From contig CM074147.1 in assembly GCA_037178625.1 (NCBI GenBank), forward strand, positions 186,001 through 250,000: 64,000 bases of DNA, written 5' to 3'. Origin of the DNA: Skeletonema tropicum (Eukaryota; Bacillariophyta; Thalassiosirophyceae; Thalassiosirales; Thalassiosiraceae). The notes beneath the pieces are model-generated. The model ran no database searches. It was not told the DNA's origin and saw nothing but the letters and a program-made list of their open reading frames with translations. Positions 43,726-54,323 of the stretch are shown piece by piece. A program made the position numbers and the translations under genes. Positions within the stretch are counted from its first letter, which is position 1; the number at the start of each line of letters is the position of its first letter.

Positions 43726-44719
43726 GGTTTCTTCTTTGGCCGCATCAATTACGAGGTTGTTACAATAGCATCAATGATTATTGCGAACGCTGATGGCTCT
43801 CTGGAGTGGGTAGACGGTAGACAGGGTTCTCGTGGTAGGTATCTGAACCTCATTCAATGTAGCCATAATTGGCTAGATTTGATTAAATGGAATTGCTTAC
43901 ATATATGGAAAGGGTTAGATGTTTAAGTACAAAGTTTTATGATCAACCCACACAAGACAAGAAGATAAGAAGTATGACAAAGTGATCAAGAAGCGTTGGT
44001 CATTGCTGTGTGCGTGCGTCTTCGGAACACAGGTCATTGCTACTTATGTGTGTGCATCTTCGGAACGCAAAAGAACGTCTTCTGAGCACGAACCTGTCTT
44101 TATTTCCTCATTCCTCATTACCATCGACCATGCTAGAGGTGAAATAAACGTCCAATGTTGGAAGTTGGGCCACGTGGAACTTGAGGAAGGCATTTTACTA
44201 GCACGCCGCGCACAAACATTTGGAAAATGTTTCTAAACAACCATGTCGACACACTCCGCAGCCTGATAATACGTCCAGTAGACATATCTACCCCTATAAC
44301 CGGATATTATTTGATAGACCAAGTTATCAGCTTTCGATAGAGCCATTGGTCAACATCGCACCTGCAATATTTGTCTCGCAGTTGTGGAGTAGCATAGACC
44401 AAAGGGGGGGCTGGAGGCGATTTTTGTTACTGATATTTACTAGCAGAAATGGTAGAATGCACTTCATCATAACTCCATGTAGATTAACTATAAATTGATC
44501 AACCATAGACTAATTAGTTTTTAATAGTCTTTAGTTTAGCATTCCTATCGGCCATTTTTGTCGAATGTCCAATAGTAGTGCGTAGTAGTGGGGGTGCTGA
44601 CATGGTTGTTTGCCACTTTTGTGAGTGATGATGGCGGGGCAAAAAGTTTGGACGTTTTTTTCTTCGGATGTTTTTTTCTAGTGATCGATCATCGATCTTC
44701 ACTTCCACTATGGTTTTGA
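43726..44719. other. Intergenic, no clear gene
   Basis: Several short frames without recognisable features. The phrase GGAAGTTGGGCCAC at 44159-44172 also occurs in the duplicated region (46481 and 57272), indicating a small shared segment. Confidence 0.35.
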
Positions 44720-44753
44720 ACTATCCACTTTCTACCAATACCCAGCCATCACT

Positions 44754-44990
44754 ATGTCGATTAATTACGCCGGGCTAGCCGCCCTCATCATCGGGGGTTT
44801 ATGCCTCCTCATGGCCATCGTCCAACCGAAAAATTTCATCTTATACAAGGGTCTAATTGCACAATCGGAACGATTCTGGGGCGAGGGAGCTGGTCCGAAA
44901 TTCTTGGCGTTCTCCAGCTTATTGATGATTGTATTTGGGGCGCTTTTAATGTTCGGTGTCTTTTATTTGCCAGAGGAGAAGGAAGGGTAG
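44754..44990 (+). CDS. Small two-helix membrane protein (arm B copy)
   Basis: This encodes 78 residues collinear with the 36026-36262 protein without gaps: MSINYAGLAALIIGGL, QPKNFILYKGLIAQSE, FWGEGAGPK and LMIVFGALLMFGVF. About 19 residues differ, mostly conservative hydrophobic exchanges, which suggests both copies are under selection as membrane proteins. The 3' flank has an inserted 190 bases compared with arm A. Confidence 0.65.
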   Translation: MSINYAGLAALIIGGLCLLMAIVQPKNFILYKGLIAQSERFWGEGAGPKFLAFSSLLMIVFGALLMFGVFYLPEEKEG

Positions 44991-45389
44991 TGGTTGTGAT
45001 AGAGGCGGCCAATGATTTCGGCCCCAGTTCTGTGCAGCGAGATGAGGCTAGAAGAGGACGATGGCTAAGTGTATGGTCACCCTCCCCAGCAAATCTCTTC
45101 TCAGTGAGTATTTGACTTCAAGAAATGATCAACATAGCGTTGGAAAGCTGAGAGTGAGAGGAGTTCAAATCCATGGCTTGCTTGGCAAGGATTTGAATCA
45201 TGGTGAAATGAATGCTGTGTGGCGTGGAACTTTCGTATCAAAGACTTCATCTCATTCAATGTGAAGGTTGATGGAAAGAAGACAAAATCGAAATATGAAT
45301 TGATATCTGCTATATTATTATAGAATATGCTTATTATTTGCTCGATGACCAAAGCATTGCACAATTTCTTCTCCCCCACTTATCTCCAC

Positions 45390-46259
45390 TCAAGCACTCA
45401 TTTTAGTCTGTTCCAAAAACATGACCACCTCACTCAACTGATGAATGCGATCGCCATCAGATGACATCACGCCATTTTCTCCCATCCCGATATCAATTGG
45501 TGATTTCCATTCTTGATTGGGTACAAGATGAGTGGCATCCCCCGCCGTAACACTCTTCCATCCATATCTCCCCAAAACATCTTCTGCAGTGCCACTTTCG
45601 TCACTATTCAAGTTCATGCGCAACATAAACTCATCTTCACGAATATCATCAAATGATGAATGCAATCGATCATTTACTCTGTAACGAAAGATGGACACCA
45701 ATTCCTTCGAATACGTAGCGAGCGGCTCCAAAGATGATTCCGCATTCGATTGAAGTGCACGCAACATCAATGTTGAATAGGGGAGATTGCTACTCTCATC
45801 ATCGCCACTGCTCAATGATGAGGAAATTCCGCCTGTGCTCCACAAATAGCAATATTTAGCAGCGGTCCAGAACATGGTCAACTGATTGTATTCATCGCTG
45901 CTAATGAAATTGTTATTACTGCGTTGACGACGCCATAAATGACGTGCGTGAACGTATTCCCCTAAATACAGCAAAAATGCCATTTGAATGATTGATGTAT
46001 ATTTATTGCCACTGCCACTGCCACTGCTGCTGCTTCTGTCGTTACTACCATCTCCACCGTTATTGTTGGCATTGTTGCTAGACGAGGAAGATGACGACAA
46101 AAGTTGATTCAAGAAATTGCTATTGTTGTTGCTCGAAGGCATCATTTCGGCCAGCTCGCATGATTCGACGTATCGAAACGCCTCAGATCGAGAGACAAAA
46201 ATGGATGGCGGTGGCTGGCTGAGCAGCTGAGTGTTTGCTTGGTCGAGTTGGGCAGTCAT
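45390..46259 (-). CDS. CSN8: COP9 signalosome subunit 8-like (arm B copy)
   Basis: This encodes 289 residues and is nearly identical to the 34939-35799 protein over the helical domain. Differences are concentrated in the Ser/Asn/Gly tract (here NNGGDGSNDRSSSSGSGSG) and a handful of substitutions, for example SDEYNQ for SDESNQ. Both copies have intact frames and share their upstream and downstream flanks, so both may be expressed. Confidence 0.75.
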   Translation of the reverse strand: MTAQLDQANTQLLSQPPPSIFVSRSEAFRYVESCELAEMMPSSNNNSNFLNQLLSSSSSSSNNANNNGGDGSNDRSSSSGSGSGNKYTSIIQMAFLLYLGEYVHARHLWRRQRSNNNFISSDEYNQLTMFWTAAKYCYLWSTGGISSSLSSGDDESSNLPYSTLMLRALQSNAESSLEPLATYSKELVSIFRYRVNDRLHSSFDDIREDEFMLRMNLNSDESGTAEDVLGRYGWKSVTAGDATHLVPNQEWKSPIDIGMGENGVMSSDGDRIHQLSEVVMFLEQTKMSA

Positions 46260-46755
46260 TGTAGCGATTTGTCAAAGCAATGGCGTTGCGTAGGAGGAAA
46301 TTAGGTAGGTGGGGCTTTATTAGGTTAGACATGGTTTTGAGTTTTGAGGGATTTTGGATTTTGCAAGCGGGTCTAAAGCGGGCAGAGAGGGGACGGAGCA
46401 AAATATCCAACCACTTTTACACCCGCATTGCTTCACATGGAGCGTGACACAGATGAACACAATCGATACTTTTCATCTGGAAGTTGGGCCACAACAAGAG
46501 CAGCATCGGAACCATGGAGAGAAGATAGACACAAATGACATGCTCAGTCCGGCGCCTTTTCAAGTCGTGTGCGCCACATTGAGAGAGCGCCCCGCCGTGA
46601 CTGAAGCAAGACCAGAATCAGAATCAGAATAGAATGCCCTGAGCTCCGACTTCGACTTCACCCTCTCTCTCTAGAATTCTCTCATAAATTCTTCCAAAGA
46701 ATACATCATTAGACCCATATTCAACTCACCAAGTTACTAACGAAACCAATAAGAA

Positions 46756-47217
46756 ATGATCTCTCGAGCATTCTTCCGTATGCTTCCCTTCTTGTGCCTT
46801 TTGGTGGCATCTGCCAAGCAGAATGATACCCCATCCCGTCGCCTTTCCAGTCTACGCCGACTCAAGGTCAAGGGAATGAACAACATTAACATTGAGGGAC
46901 CTGCATCCCCTCCAATCGTCGAGGATGATTGGAACGATCGAGCACAGATGGGCAATCGTCACGAGCTTCGTTTCCTCAAAAAGGAATCCGATTCTTCTAC
47001 CAAGACCAAAACAAAGACGGATAAGAAGAGCACTGATGGCAAGAAGGGCAAGACTAAGTCTAGCACAAGCACCACCGAGATGGTCTCGCCGACTCCTCCG
47101 AGCGCAACAACAACAGTGACTCCTGCACCAGCGCCTGATGAGCCTGAAATTGCAAGGATCGTTGCTTCTGGAACTGAGACTGAGGATAATGCCGACGATG
47201 ATGACCTCCTCAGCTAG
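46756..47217 (+). CDS. Family S predicted secreted Lys-rich protein, full length (arm B)
   Basis: This encodes 153 residues with signal peptide MISRAFFRMLPFLCLLVASA, RRLSSLRRLKVKG, the KTKTKTDKKS tract and the acidic end ETEDNADDDD. It differs from the arm A protein at only a few positions (for example LVASA for MVASA, KKS for KES, SATTT for SVTTT). Confidence 0.75.
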   Translation: MISRAFFRMLPFLCLLVASAKQNDTPSRRLSSLRRLKVKGMNNINIEGPASPPIVEDDWNDRAQMGNRHELRFLKKESDSSTKTKTKTDKKSTDGKKGKTKSSTSTTEMVSPTPPSATTTVTPAPAPDEPEIARIVASGTETEDNADDDDLLS

Positions 47218-47365
47218 AGAGAGTAGACAATCCTGGTAGACTACGTTGATGTCTCTTTGTAATATGACTGTGTGATTCATGTTCATGCTTAATTATAGCT
47301 CAAATTAAGATTATTGAAGTGTTTCATATAATGAGCAGATCTCTCTCTTACTGTAAGACATGATT

Positions 47366-47560
47366 CTTCGTTAGCGTTCGCAATTTAACAGCAGAGCATC
47401 ATGTTCTTGGATGTGAAGATGTAGCAAAAAGGTGTACTCACGTAAGCCGAGTTAGTTGGTGAGGCGTTCAATAAGTGAAGCATTTCTTCCCAAGACCGGT
47501 AAAAGCCCCTTTTCTCTTGAGCAACTCTTTCAGTCAAGTGTCTATTATCTCTGCTTCATT
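47366..47560 (-). pseudogene. Copied 3' end of the SAP-domain gene (arm B)
   Basis: The reverse complement reads through CTCACCAACTAACTCGGCTT and the 3' flank as at 33040-33230, again containing only the end of the SAP domain. Confidence 0.75.
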
Positions 47561-47975
47561 TAGCCGTACATCAAATAGTGATTCCAAGCATCTCTTTCCA
47601 ACACTCAAATTGTCCACCCATGCCTACCTTTTCAAAAGGAGCTAATCCCACGTGTTTTGTTCTCGAAGGAGTCGAGCCTTCACATTTTTGATTTTGAGCT
47701 ACCATAGGAGACCACTTCAGTCAAGTTCAAGTGTCTATTATCTCTGCTTCATTCAGTGGCACATCAAATAATGTTTCCAAGCATCTCTTTCCAAAACTCA
47801 AGAATCCCTTTAGATACAAATAAGCAAATATATCTGGAACGAAATCTGACTTGATAAGTTGATTCCAAACTTTTGCTTGGATGCACTACATCATCTTGCT
47901 TGGATACCATGCATAGAGTAGATAACTCCTAAGTACCTAAGGTAAGTACTCCTATAATCTGTATATCTATTTTTT

Positions 47976-48150
47976 TGTGACACGCATCGCGTATGACCCG
48001 CGTCTCAGGCGATTGAAGACAAATCATTAATCTCATTACGCCGGCCACCTCAGCGCAGGTAAATAAGTACTGTGATACGTATCGCAGATGACCCGCGTCT
48101 CAGGCATTCAAATACAATTTATTGAATCTCATCACGCCACGTCGAAGATC
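47976..48150. repeat. Tandem duplication of about 90 bp
   Basis: Two adjacent copies share ATGACCCGCGTCTCAGGC (47990 and 48089) and TCTCATTACGCC/TCTCATCACGCC. No coding content. Confidence 0.65.
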
Positions 48151-48255
48151 TTTTCACCTACACGACGGTTTACGGCGACTGTGAGCGTCTTTTGGAAAAT
48201 TCCAATTTTTCTACAATTAAGTATGACAAAATGAGGAACTTGCAGATTCGAGTTT

Positions 48256-48760
48256 AAACGTGACCTCAACAAGGAACGCCGACACTGCTGGTGCCGCCGT
48301 CAATAAAGACTATTCGACCGCTTTGACCGCCACAACGAAAGGTGCGGCATCAAACGATGGAGCTCCAAAGAAAGTGATCGACACAAGGAATCTCAGTGAA
48401 GAAGACCTCAAAGCCCTCAAGAAAGAAGATCCTTTCCTTTACTACTCTATTCCTCGTCAAGTCCGTCGAAGCAGCGCAGCTGATGTGACGACTCAGCGTA
48501 ATCCGGGGTCTGCCCGTAGCTGTAGTCGACGAGCCTCATGTCCTTCTCGGGTCGAGTCATCTCCGTCGACCATGGTAGAAAGGAAGAGCTGTATATCTGT
48601 CGAATGTGATGTAGATTTGGTATTGGAAGATTTTATGGGCGATACAGAACTATATGGGAATGCGGACGGGGACGACGTTGATCTCGATACCGATATATTG
48701 TTTGATCAGCTGTTTCTTGGGTTGTCGTCACTGTGTCCAAGTCTGCATGAATCTAGTTAA
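48256..48760 (+). pseudogene. Family M copy 6, 5'-truncated
   Basis: Homology to the 54324 copy begins at codon 6 (ACGTGACCTCAACAAGG). The ATG, first five codons and promoter block are absent and replaced by unrelated sequence. From there to 49315 it is nearly identical to 54334-55393, including the stop and 3' flank. The frame is intact but without a plausible start, so it is probably silent unless fused to an upstream exon. Confidence 0.6.
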
Positions 48761-49315
48761 CGGTCGATTTGTAACACACTAACACTAATTTTATTATATG
48801 ATCGTCTTGGGTTTTTCACTGTAGAGAATAAGGAACATACATAAAGAGGGAGAACATTATAGATATTGTAGAAGACTGCAAACTTTAGTCAAGCTTCCAG
48901 TGACTTGCTACTTCGCTGCAACTGTACCATATCTTCATGTGTAGGTGTATGCAACAGCAAACTTCAAAATTGGCAGGAATAACACACACTCTCAACTAAC
49001 TCCCTCTTTCGCGGCAACAATCACTATCAAATAGTGCAAGGACCCAGCCTCATCTCAGGGCGGGATTGATGGCAGCGCTTGATTGGTATGATACCATAGT
49101 GTTTCTGTTTCTGACTCCTTTTTTATCTCTAAAAAGACTCGTTTCCATCGCAATGCGGTTCTAAAAGATGTCAAAGTAGAGTCAAAGACATTTGAGGCCT
49201 ATCACAACTGTCTGAAGAAAACTCGACAAATACTTACATCGAGCCGAGAAGATCCGAGAGGATTAACCCCTACTTACCTCTCGTCTCTTAGTTTCCCTCA
49301 CTACTTACAATACTT

Positions 49316-49946
49316 CGACAAACAACTGCCACTTCTCCCCCGCTCCAACGTTTGCGTCCGGATCCTCGTCCTCCAACTGAGCGCCAATCAACCACTCCTT
49401 GATATCCTCCGCCCGAATCTGCGATGCTCCTCCAGCTTTCCCCCTCTTCAGTCGGGCCTGGACAATGCATCTGATCTCCATATCAGTAGGCGTCTCATCG
49501 TTGATTTCAAAAGGCTCAACATTGATGGGGATTGGATCTCCGTCCGGAGTCCTCTCCTCGTACAACTCCACTCTCTCATCAGTCTGTTCCTCCATCGATA
49601 CGTAGCATGGCTTTGGCGCCACCCCAGATGCAGCTCGATACCACCGCTTGGCGATGCTCCAACCCTCCTTGAGATGTTCCGGGACCGTCTTCGCATTCAA
49701 CCAGCTCTCAATTTCCTGAGCGGCCGTCTCAGCACGTGCCTTCTGATCTTTCCAGAAAGACGCATTGATTTGGCGACTGAGGGCATACCCGTTCCCCTGT
49801 AAACTCCCATTACGCCGCAAACTTGCTCGTTTATCGACGAGAGCCCAGGTTTCGGCAGAGATCCATGAATTCTTAGGCCGCTCCCGCGGCGTAGGACGTG
49901 GGATGTCGGCTCTTAGTTCCTCCACCATCCCCTCCCCCGCTGGCAA
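49316..49946 (-). pseudogene. Inverted 5' part of LINE ORF2
   Basis: The minus-strand frame encodes the region just upstream of the RT fingers: PKNSWISAETWALVDKRASL, SFWKDQKARAE, then IVQARLKRGKAGGASQIRAE-type sequence (the K-x-x-G-K-A-x-G motif before RT) and EKWQLFVE, where the inversion breaks. The endonuclease domain expected further upstream is missing because of truncation. Confidence 0.8.
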
Positions 49947-49947
49947 T

Positions 49948-51856
49948 GGAGAAGTGGCAGTTGTTTGTCGAACTCATTCAGAGGATCTGGGACACTGGAC
50001 AGATCCCCACTCAAATGCTTTGGGTTGTGGTCGTTTTAATCCCCAAGGGTTCCGGGGGATATCGGGGCATTGGACTACTTGACCCAATGTGGAAGGTAAT
50101 TGAATGTCTTATTGACGATAGGTTGAATGAGATCCAGTTTCATGACTGCTTGCATGGCTTCGTGCGGAAGAGGGGTTGTGGCACAGCGGTCCTCGAGGCC
50201 AAGCTTTTGCAGCAGCTCACATATCTGCGGCAGACTCCCTTGTTCGGTGTCTTTATTGGTCTGAAGAAGGCGTATGATGCTATGGATAGGGACCGGTGCA
50301 TTCAAATCTTGAAGGGATATGGGGCAGGGGACAAGGCTATGAGGCTGATTTGCAATTTTTGGGATGAGGCCTCGATGGTCTGCCGAGCGCAGGGTCGATA
50401 TGGCCGGATCTTTAAGGCTGGCCGTGGGGTCACCCAGGGCGGCCCCCTGTCCCCAAAGATCTTCAACGTCATGGTAGATGCGATCGTCCGGGAATGGCTA
50501 CGTCAGGTGCTGGGAGAGGAATATTCGCTGCCGGAGGTAGAGATAGATGGGATTGTCAGGCTTTTCACTGCATTGTTCTACGCGGATGATGGATACATTG
50601 CATCAACCGATGCAGAGCTTTTGCAACGATCTGTGGATGTTCTTACTGATTTATTTGATCGGGTTGGCCTCAAGACCAACGTGTCAAAAACGAAAGTTAT
50701 GACGTGTGTGGATGCGAGGATTAGGGTTCGGCAATCCGATGAGGTGTACTACAACACGCGGCATGGTTTCAGGACTAGAGAGGAGTGGAATCGGCGGCGG
50801 GTGGAGTGCGATAAATGTGGTATGGAACTATCTGCAGCCTCACTGAACTCGCATTTGGAGACGCAACACGGTGTGTTTCGATCAAGGGTGTTGAATCGGG
50901 ACTTTCTATTGAATGATGGAGAGCCGGAGACATATACTGCGCATGCCAGCTTTGGCGGGAGTTTTTTCTGCCCTGTGCCAGCGTGCCAGGAAGCCACTGA
51001 TTGTTTCAACACTGCGTGGGCTCTTCGTCGGCACTTCCGTGATCGTCACCCGTGGGACTATGTGGACGTCGAGGGATCTGGAGTCTTCCCGAAGTGTCAT
51101 CTCTGCAATATGCAGACTGACCCACGGAGGGCTGCCAGACACGAGAGGTCAGAGTTCTGTCGGACGGGGAGGGAGAGGATAGTGCAAACTAATGCGGCTA
51201 TTGCAAACCAGCGGGCTCTTGAAGTTGGCTTCACGGCGTATGGAGAGGACCTCGAACTCGAACGGGTGGAGGTGTTTAAGTATCTTGGTCGGCTCATGTC
51301 GATGGATGATACTGACACGCAGGCGATCCGGAGTAATCTGACCAAGGCCCGAAAGGCGTGGAAAATAATATCTCGTCTCCTGCGTAGCGAGAACATGAAA
51401 CCCAGGGTTTGCGGTATGTTTTTTAAGGCAGTCGTGCAGGCAGTGCTTTTGTATGGGAGTGAGACTTGGGTATTGACGGATTCGGCGTTGCGGTGTCTGG
51501 AAGGCTTCTATTATCGAGCTGCTTGCCGCATGGCACGCAGGAATCGACCTAAGAAGAACGAACGGACTGGAGAGTGGAGGTATCCGGATAAGAAGGAGTT
51601 ATTTGAGGAGGTTGGGCTGTATACTTTGACGGAGTACATCGAAAAGCGGAGAAAGACTATTGGGGCATACATCAGGGACCGCCCGATTCTGGATCTTTGT
51701 AGGGATGGTGAGAGACAACGTGGTACCAGCAAACACCGATGGTGGTGGGAGCAGCCATATGAGGCGGACCCGGAGAGGGAAGAGGATGCCTCTTCTATTG
51801 TATCTGGAGCCGCGTCAGAGGTGGAATCGCTGTTGTCTGTCGAGGATAGTGCATAA
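49948..51856 (+). pseudogene. LINE reverse transcriptase with internal zinc fingers
   Basis: The frame is open from 49898 (652 codons), but native sequence starts near EKWQLFVELI. RT motifs are in order: VVVLIPKGSGGYRGIGLLDP, GFVRKRGCGTAVLE, GLKKAYDAMDRD, GVTQGGPLSPKIFN and the catalytic LFYADDGYIAS (about residue 227), then GLKTNVSKTKVM. After this come C2H2-like units CDKCGMELSAASLNSH (about 303), CPVPACQEATDCFN with RHFRDRH (about 358) and CHLCNMQ (about 401), before FKYLGRLMS and LLYGSETWVL. The catalytic residues are intact. It is not a functional element because of the 5' truncation and inversion. Confidence 0.85.
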
Positions 51857-52012
51857 AGGGGTTGGCTAGCTGGATCTTCACGTGTGGGGTTTAGTATAGT
51901 CTTTTATTTCTATAACAGCAAGCGCCTAGGGGTTGCATGAGCACTGCCCGCGGACTTGTTAGTCCATTCGTTGGGAAAGACGTGTAATGCCCGAAGGCCA
52001 AGTTACACACAC

Positions 52013-52230
52013 ACTTACAATACTTACTCTTGTTCTTGTTCCTCTCGTTTTTTTTGTGGGTGAATGCATGTTGTTTTCGCACGCCGAGGGGCATCAGTTT
52101 CAGTTTCTCCTTCTTCCACTTCCGCCACTTTCCCATCAACAATGATGAGTCTCTTGCTCTTTATTTTCCTGGCAAGAGGCGGTGGAGTAGTAGAGTAGTA
52201 GTGACAGTGGCAGCATCTTCATCTTCATGG
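52013..52230 (+). repeat. Partial copy of the family M promoter block
   Basis: Continues the duplicated segment interrupted by the LINE: 52026-52225 matches 55394-55590 (CTTGTTCTTGTTCCTC, GCACGCCGAGGGGCATCAGT). No gene follows it here. Confidence 0.65.
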
Positions 52231-54000
52231 TCACATCCCATTCTGGACTCACCATCGCTCTTCAAGAGACTACTTTAGTAATATTGTCTGGCGATTGCTT
52301 AGGGGTAGGGGTCACTATACGCGCTTCTTCGGTGTATTTGAGAGTGGTTGATCCACCGCATCAGATGCATTACCAAAACTGCTGCTGTGGGTATGTTCAG
52401 CTTCTGCTTTGGCCTTGGCGAGTACCAAGGCACCATCAGCTTTCTTCCTCTTGGTAGTTACTGGATGAGCCTGGACTGACTGGATGCTTGATTCTTCCGG
52501 CGCTTTCTGAATGGATTGTGATGAGTTGCAATATGCTATAACTATCACAGCTGCTGCTCTTTTCTGTTTCTGTTTCCTGCAGCGTCGTCGGAGAAGAAGT
52601 CAGATCTAGATCTACGGTCAACAGAAACTTATTCGTCAGACTGAGGGCTGAATTGTTCATGTTCATGTCCACTATAATATGAAATGCGGCACTTGAATCG
52701 AAGCTTCCGGCGGATACACCAATTTTATTGTGGTGGCAGTGATGCTCTTGCTGTCTGTCTCTTTTTCCGCAGCAATGTCGAAGAAGAAGAAGTCAGGCCT
52801 ACAGCCCGCAGCAATGCGCCTTCATCGTTCCCGAAACTGCTCTATGTTCAAGTTTATCCGGATAGAATGCGTGTGCTCCGATGCTAGCTCCTGAATCATT
52901 GTCGGTGCCGAAGGATGGAGATGCAGCGACACTTCTGGAGGCAGAGGCACCACTGTCGCCAGCTGCAGCTATTGGCATGGCTTGAACTTGAATTCCAGTT
53001 CAGAGGAGGGACTGCTGCTATTACTGCTACTGAGAGGAGACTTTTGGCGTGGTTTGTATCACTTGCTTCAGCTTCAGTATCAAGTATTACAACTAAACAT
53101 CATAAGTATCAATGAGGCAGAATGGACAAATAGAATTGTGGTGAATGACAACACAACATTGTACACAAGGTGTAGATGACATTTATTATTTGAAGGCAAA
53201 AGACAATCTTTCTGACAAGAACCAAAAGCGATACTGAAGTATATAGATCGACCCAGGCCCAAAATTACAATAGGAGAGGTTAGAACTAAGCACTATCAGG
53301 CGTTGTAGTAAAAGGACTATTAGTACAAGCCACTAGCAGATTCTTTTGGAGCCTTTGACGAAGCATGTAAAGGAATGATTCTTGAATGTTACATGGAAGC
53401 TCAACCTCATCCAAAGCCAAGAAGAAGAAGGGACCGTAAATGATCACAGTTCACAGGCCGGACAACTGCTGTCAAATCTCGCAGCGTCGGGCTTCGGCGT
53501 AACACCAGTAGCAGGCTGTCTTCCCCTTCATCACCCATACTCGTTCGGTTTTGGTAATGAGTCAGGATAGAACCCAGAGGCTGTGTTTGCGCCTATCTCT
53601 ATCTCCTCGCTCTAAGTAAGTATAACTCTCGCATATCAAAAGTATGTTCGCATACACGCCAGAGTCGTCTAAGGGTCGATTTACAGCTAGGCTGGGCTTA
53701 CACTAAGCTGGAGTAAAGTTAGCAGTTCTGAAAATGAAATAAGATGTTAGGGTGATTGAGGCGGCGCTTGATTGGTAATGTTTCTGACTCCTTTTTTTCG
53801 TAAATCTAAAAAGACTCGTTTCCATCGCAATGCGGTTCTAAAAGATATCAAAGTAGGGCCAAAGAAAGTATGTATCACAACTGTCTGAAGAACAACTCGA
53901 CAAATACATCGAGAAGATCCAAGAGGATACCGACTGAATAACCCGAAACAGCTCCGATCGCCTAAGTTTCCCTTTAAGTACTTCAGTATGTAAGTACCTA
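52231..54000. other. Mosaic of small duplications, no firm gene
   Basis: 53395-53640 matches 55594-55800 (TCACAGTTCACAGGCCGGAC, AATGAGTCAGGATAGAACCC). 53762-53945 matches 49075-49260 and 55155-55330 (CGTTTCCATCGCAATGCGGT). Minus-strand frames at 52315-52548 and 52436-52672 might be two parts of a small basic protein (VTTKRKKADGALVLAKAKAE), but no splice pair is convincing. 52545-52680 and 52745-52880 also look like degenerate copies of each other. Confidence 0.45.
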
Positions 54001-54323
54001 AGTACTTATGTACTCTCGTTCTTGTTGGAATTCATGTTGATGTTGTTTTCGCACGCCGAGGGGCAGGCAGCAGTTTCAGAGAGTTTCAGTTTCTCCTGCT
54101 TCCGTCTACTTCCGTCACTTTCACTTTCCCATCAACGATGATGAGTCTCTGCCTCTGCCTCCTTTCTACTTTTACAGCCAGCACTCACAACTGAAGCTGA
54201 AGCAAACTCCACAACTCACGCACAACTCACTAGAGTAACCATTATCACAGGGCAATCATCTTCCCAAAATTATTTATTCTCTTTCACTTCAGTACTTACT
54301 TCCCTCCACACATCACCTCGACA

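Larger units (their letters stand above)
44720..47620. repeat. Arm B of the inverted segmental duplication
   Basis: Reverse-orientation partner of 32950-36290, holding the membrane-protein gene, CSN8, family S gene and SAP tail. It lacks the 0.58-kb element of arm A. Beyond 47620 a further short duplication of the outer edge is seen (TTTCCAAGCATCTCTTTCCA at about 47780). Confidence 0.9.
49316..52012 (+). mobile_element. LINE-type retrotransposon with 13-bp target duplication and 5' inversion
   Basis: ACTTACAATACTT flanks the element on both sides (49303-49315 and 52013-52025). The paralogous empty site near 55385 has it once, running directly into ACTCTTGTTC. The 3' end is GTTACACACACAC. Bases 49316 to about 49947 are inverted relative to the rest: the RT gene's upstream coding lies on the minus strand, and GAAGTGGCAGTTGTTTGTCG is present at both breakpoints in opposite orientation. 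This is the signature of twin-primed reverse transcription. The copy is also 5'-truncated. Confidence 0.92.

Noticed and set aside
44220..44498. Plus-strand 92-residue frame
   Set aside because: No domain, no conserved partner and random composition; not supported as a gene.
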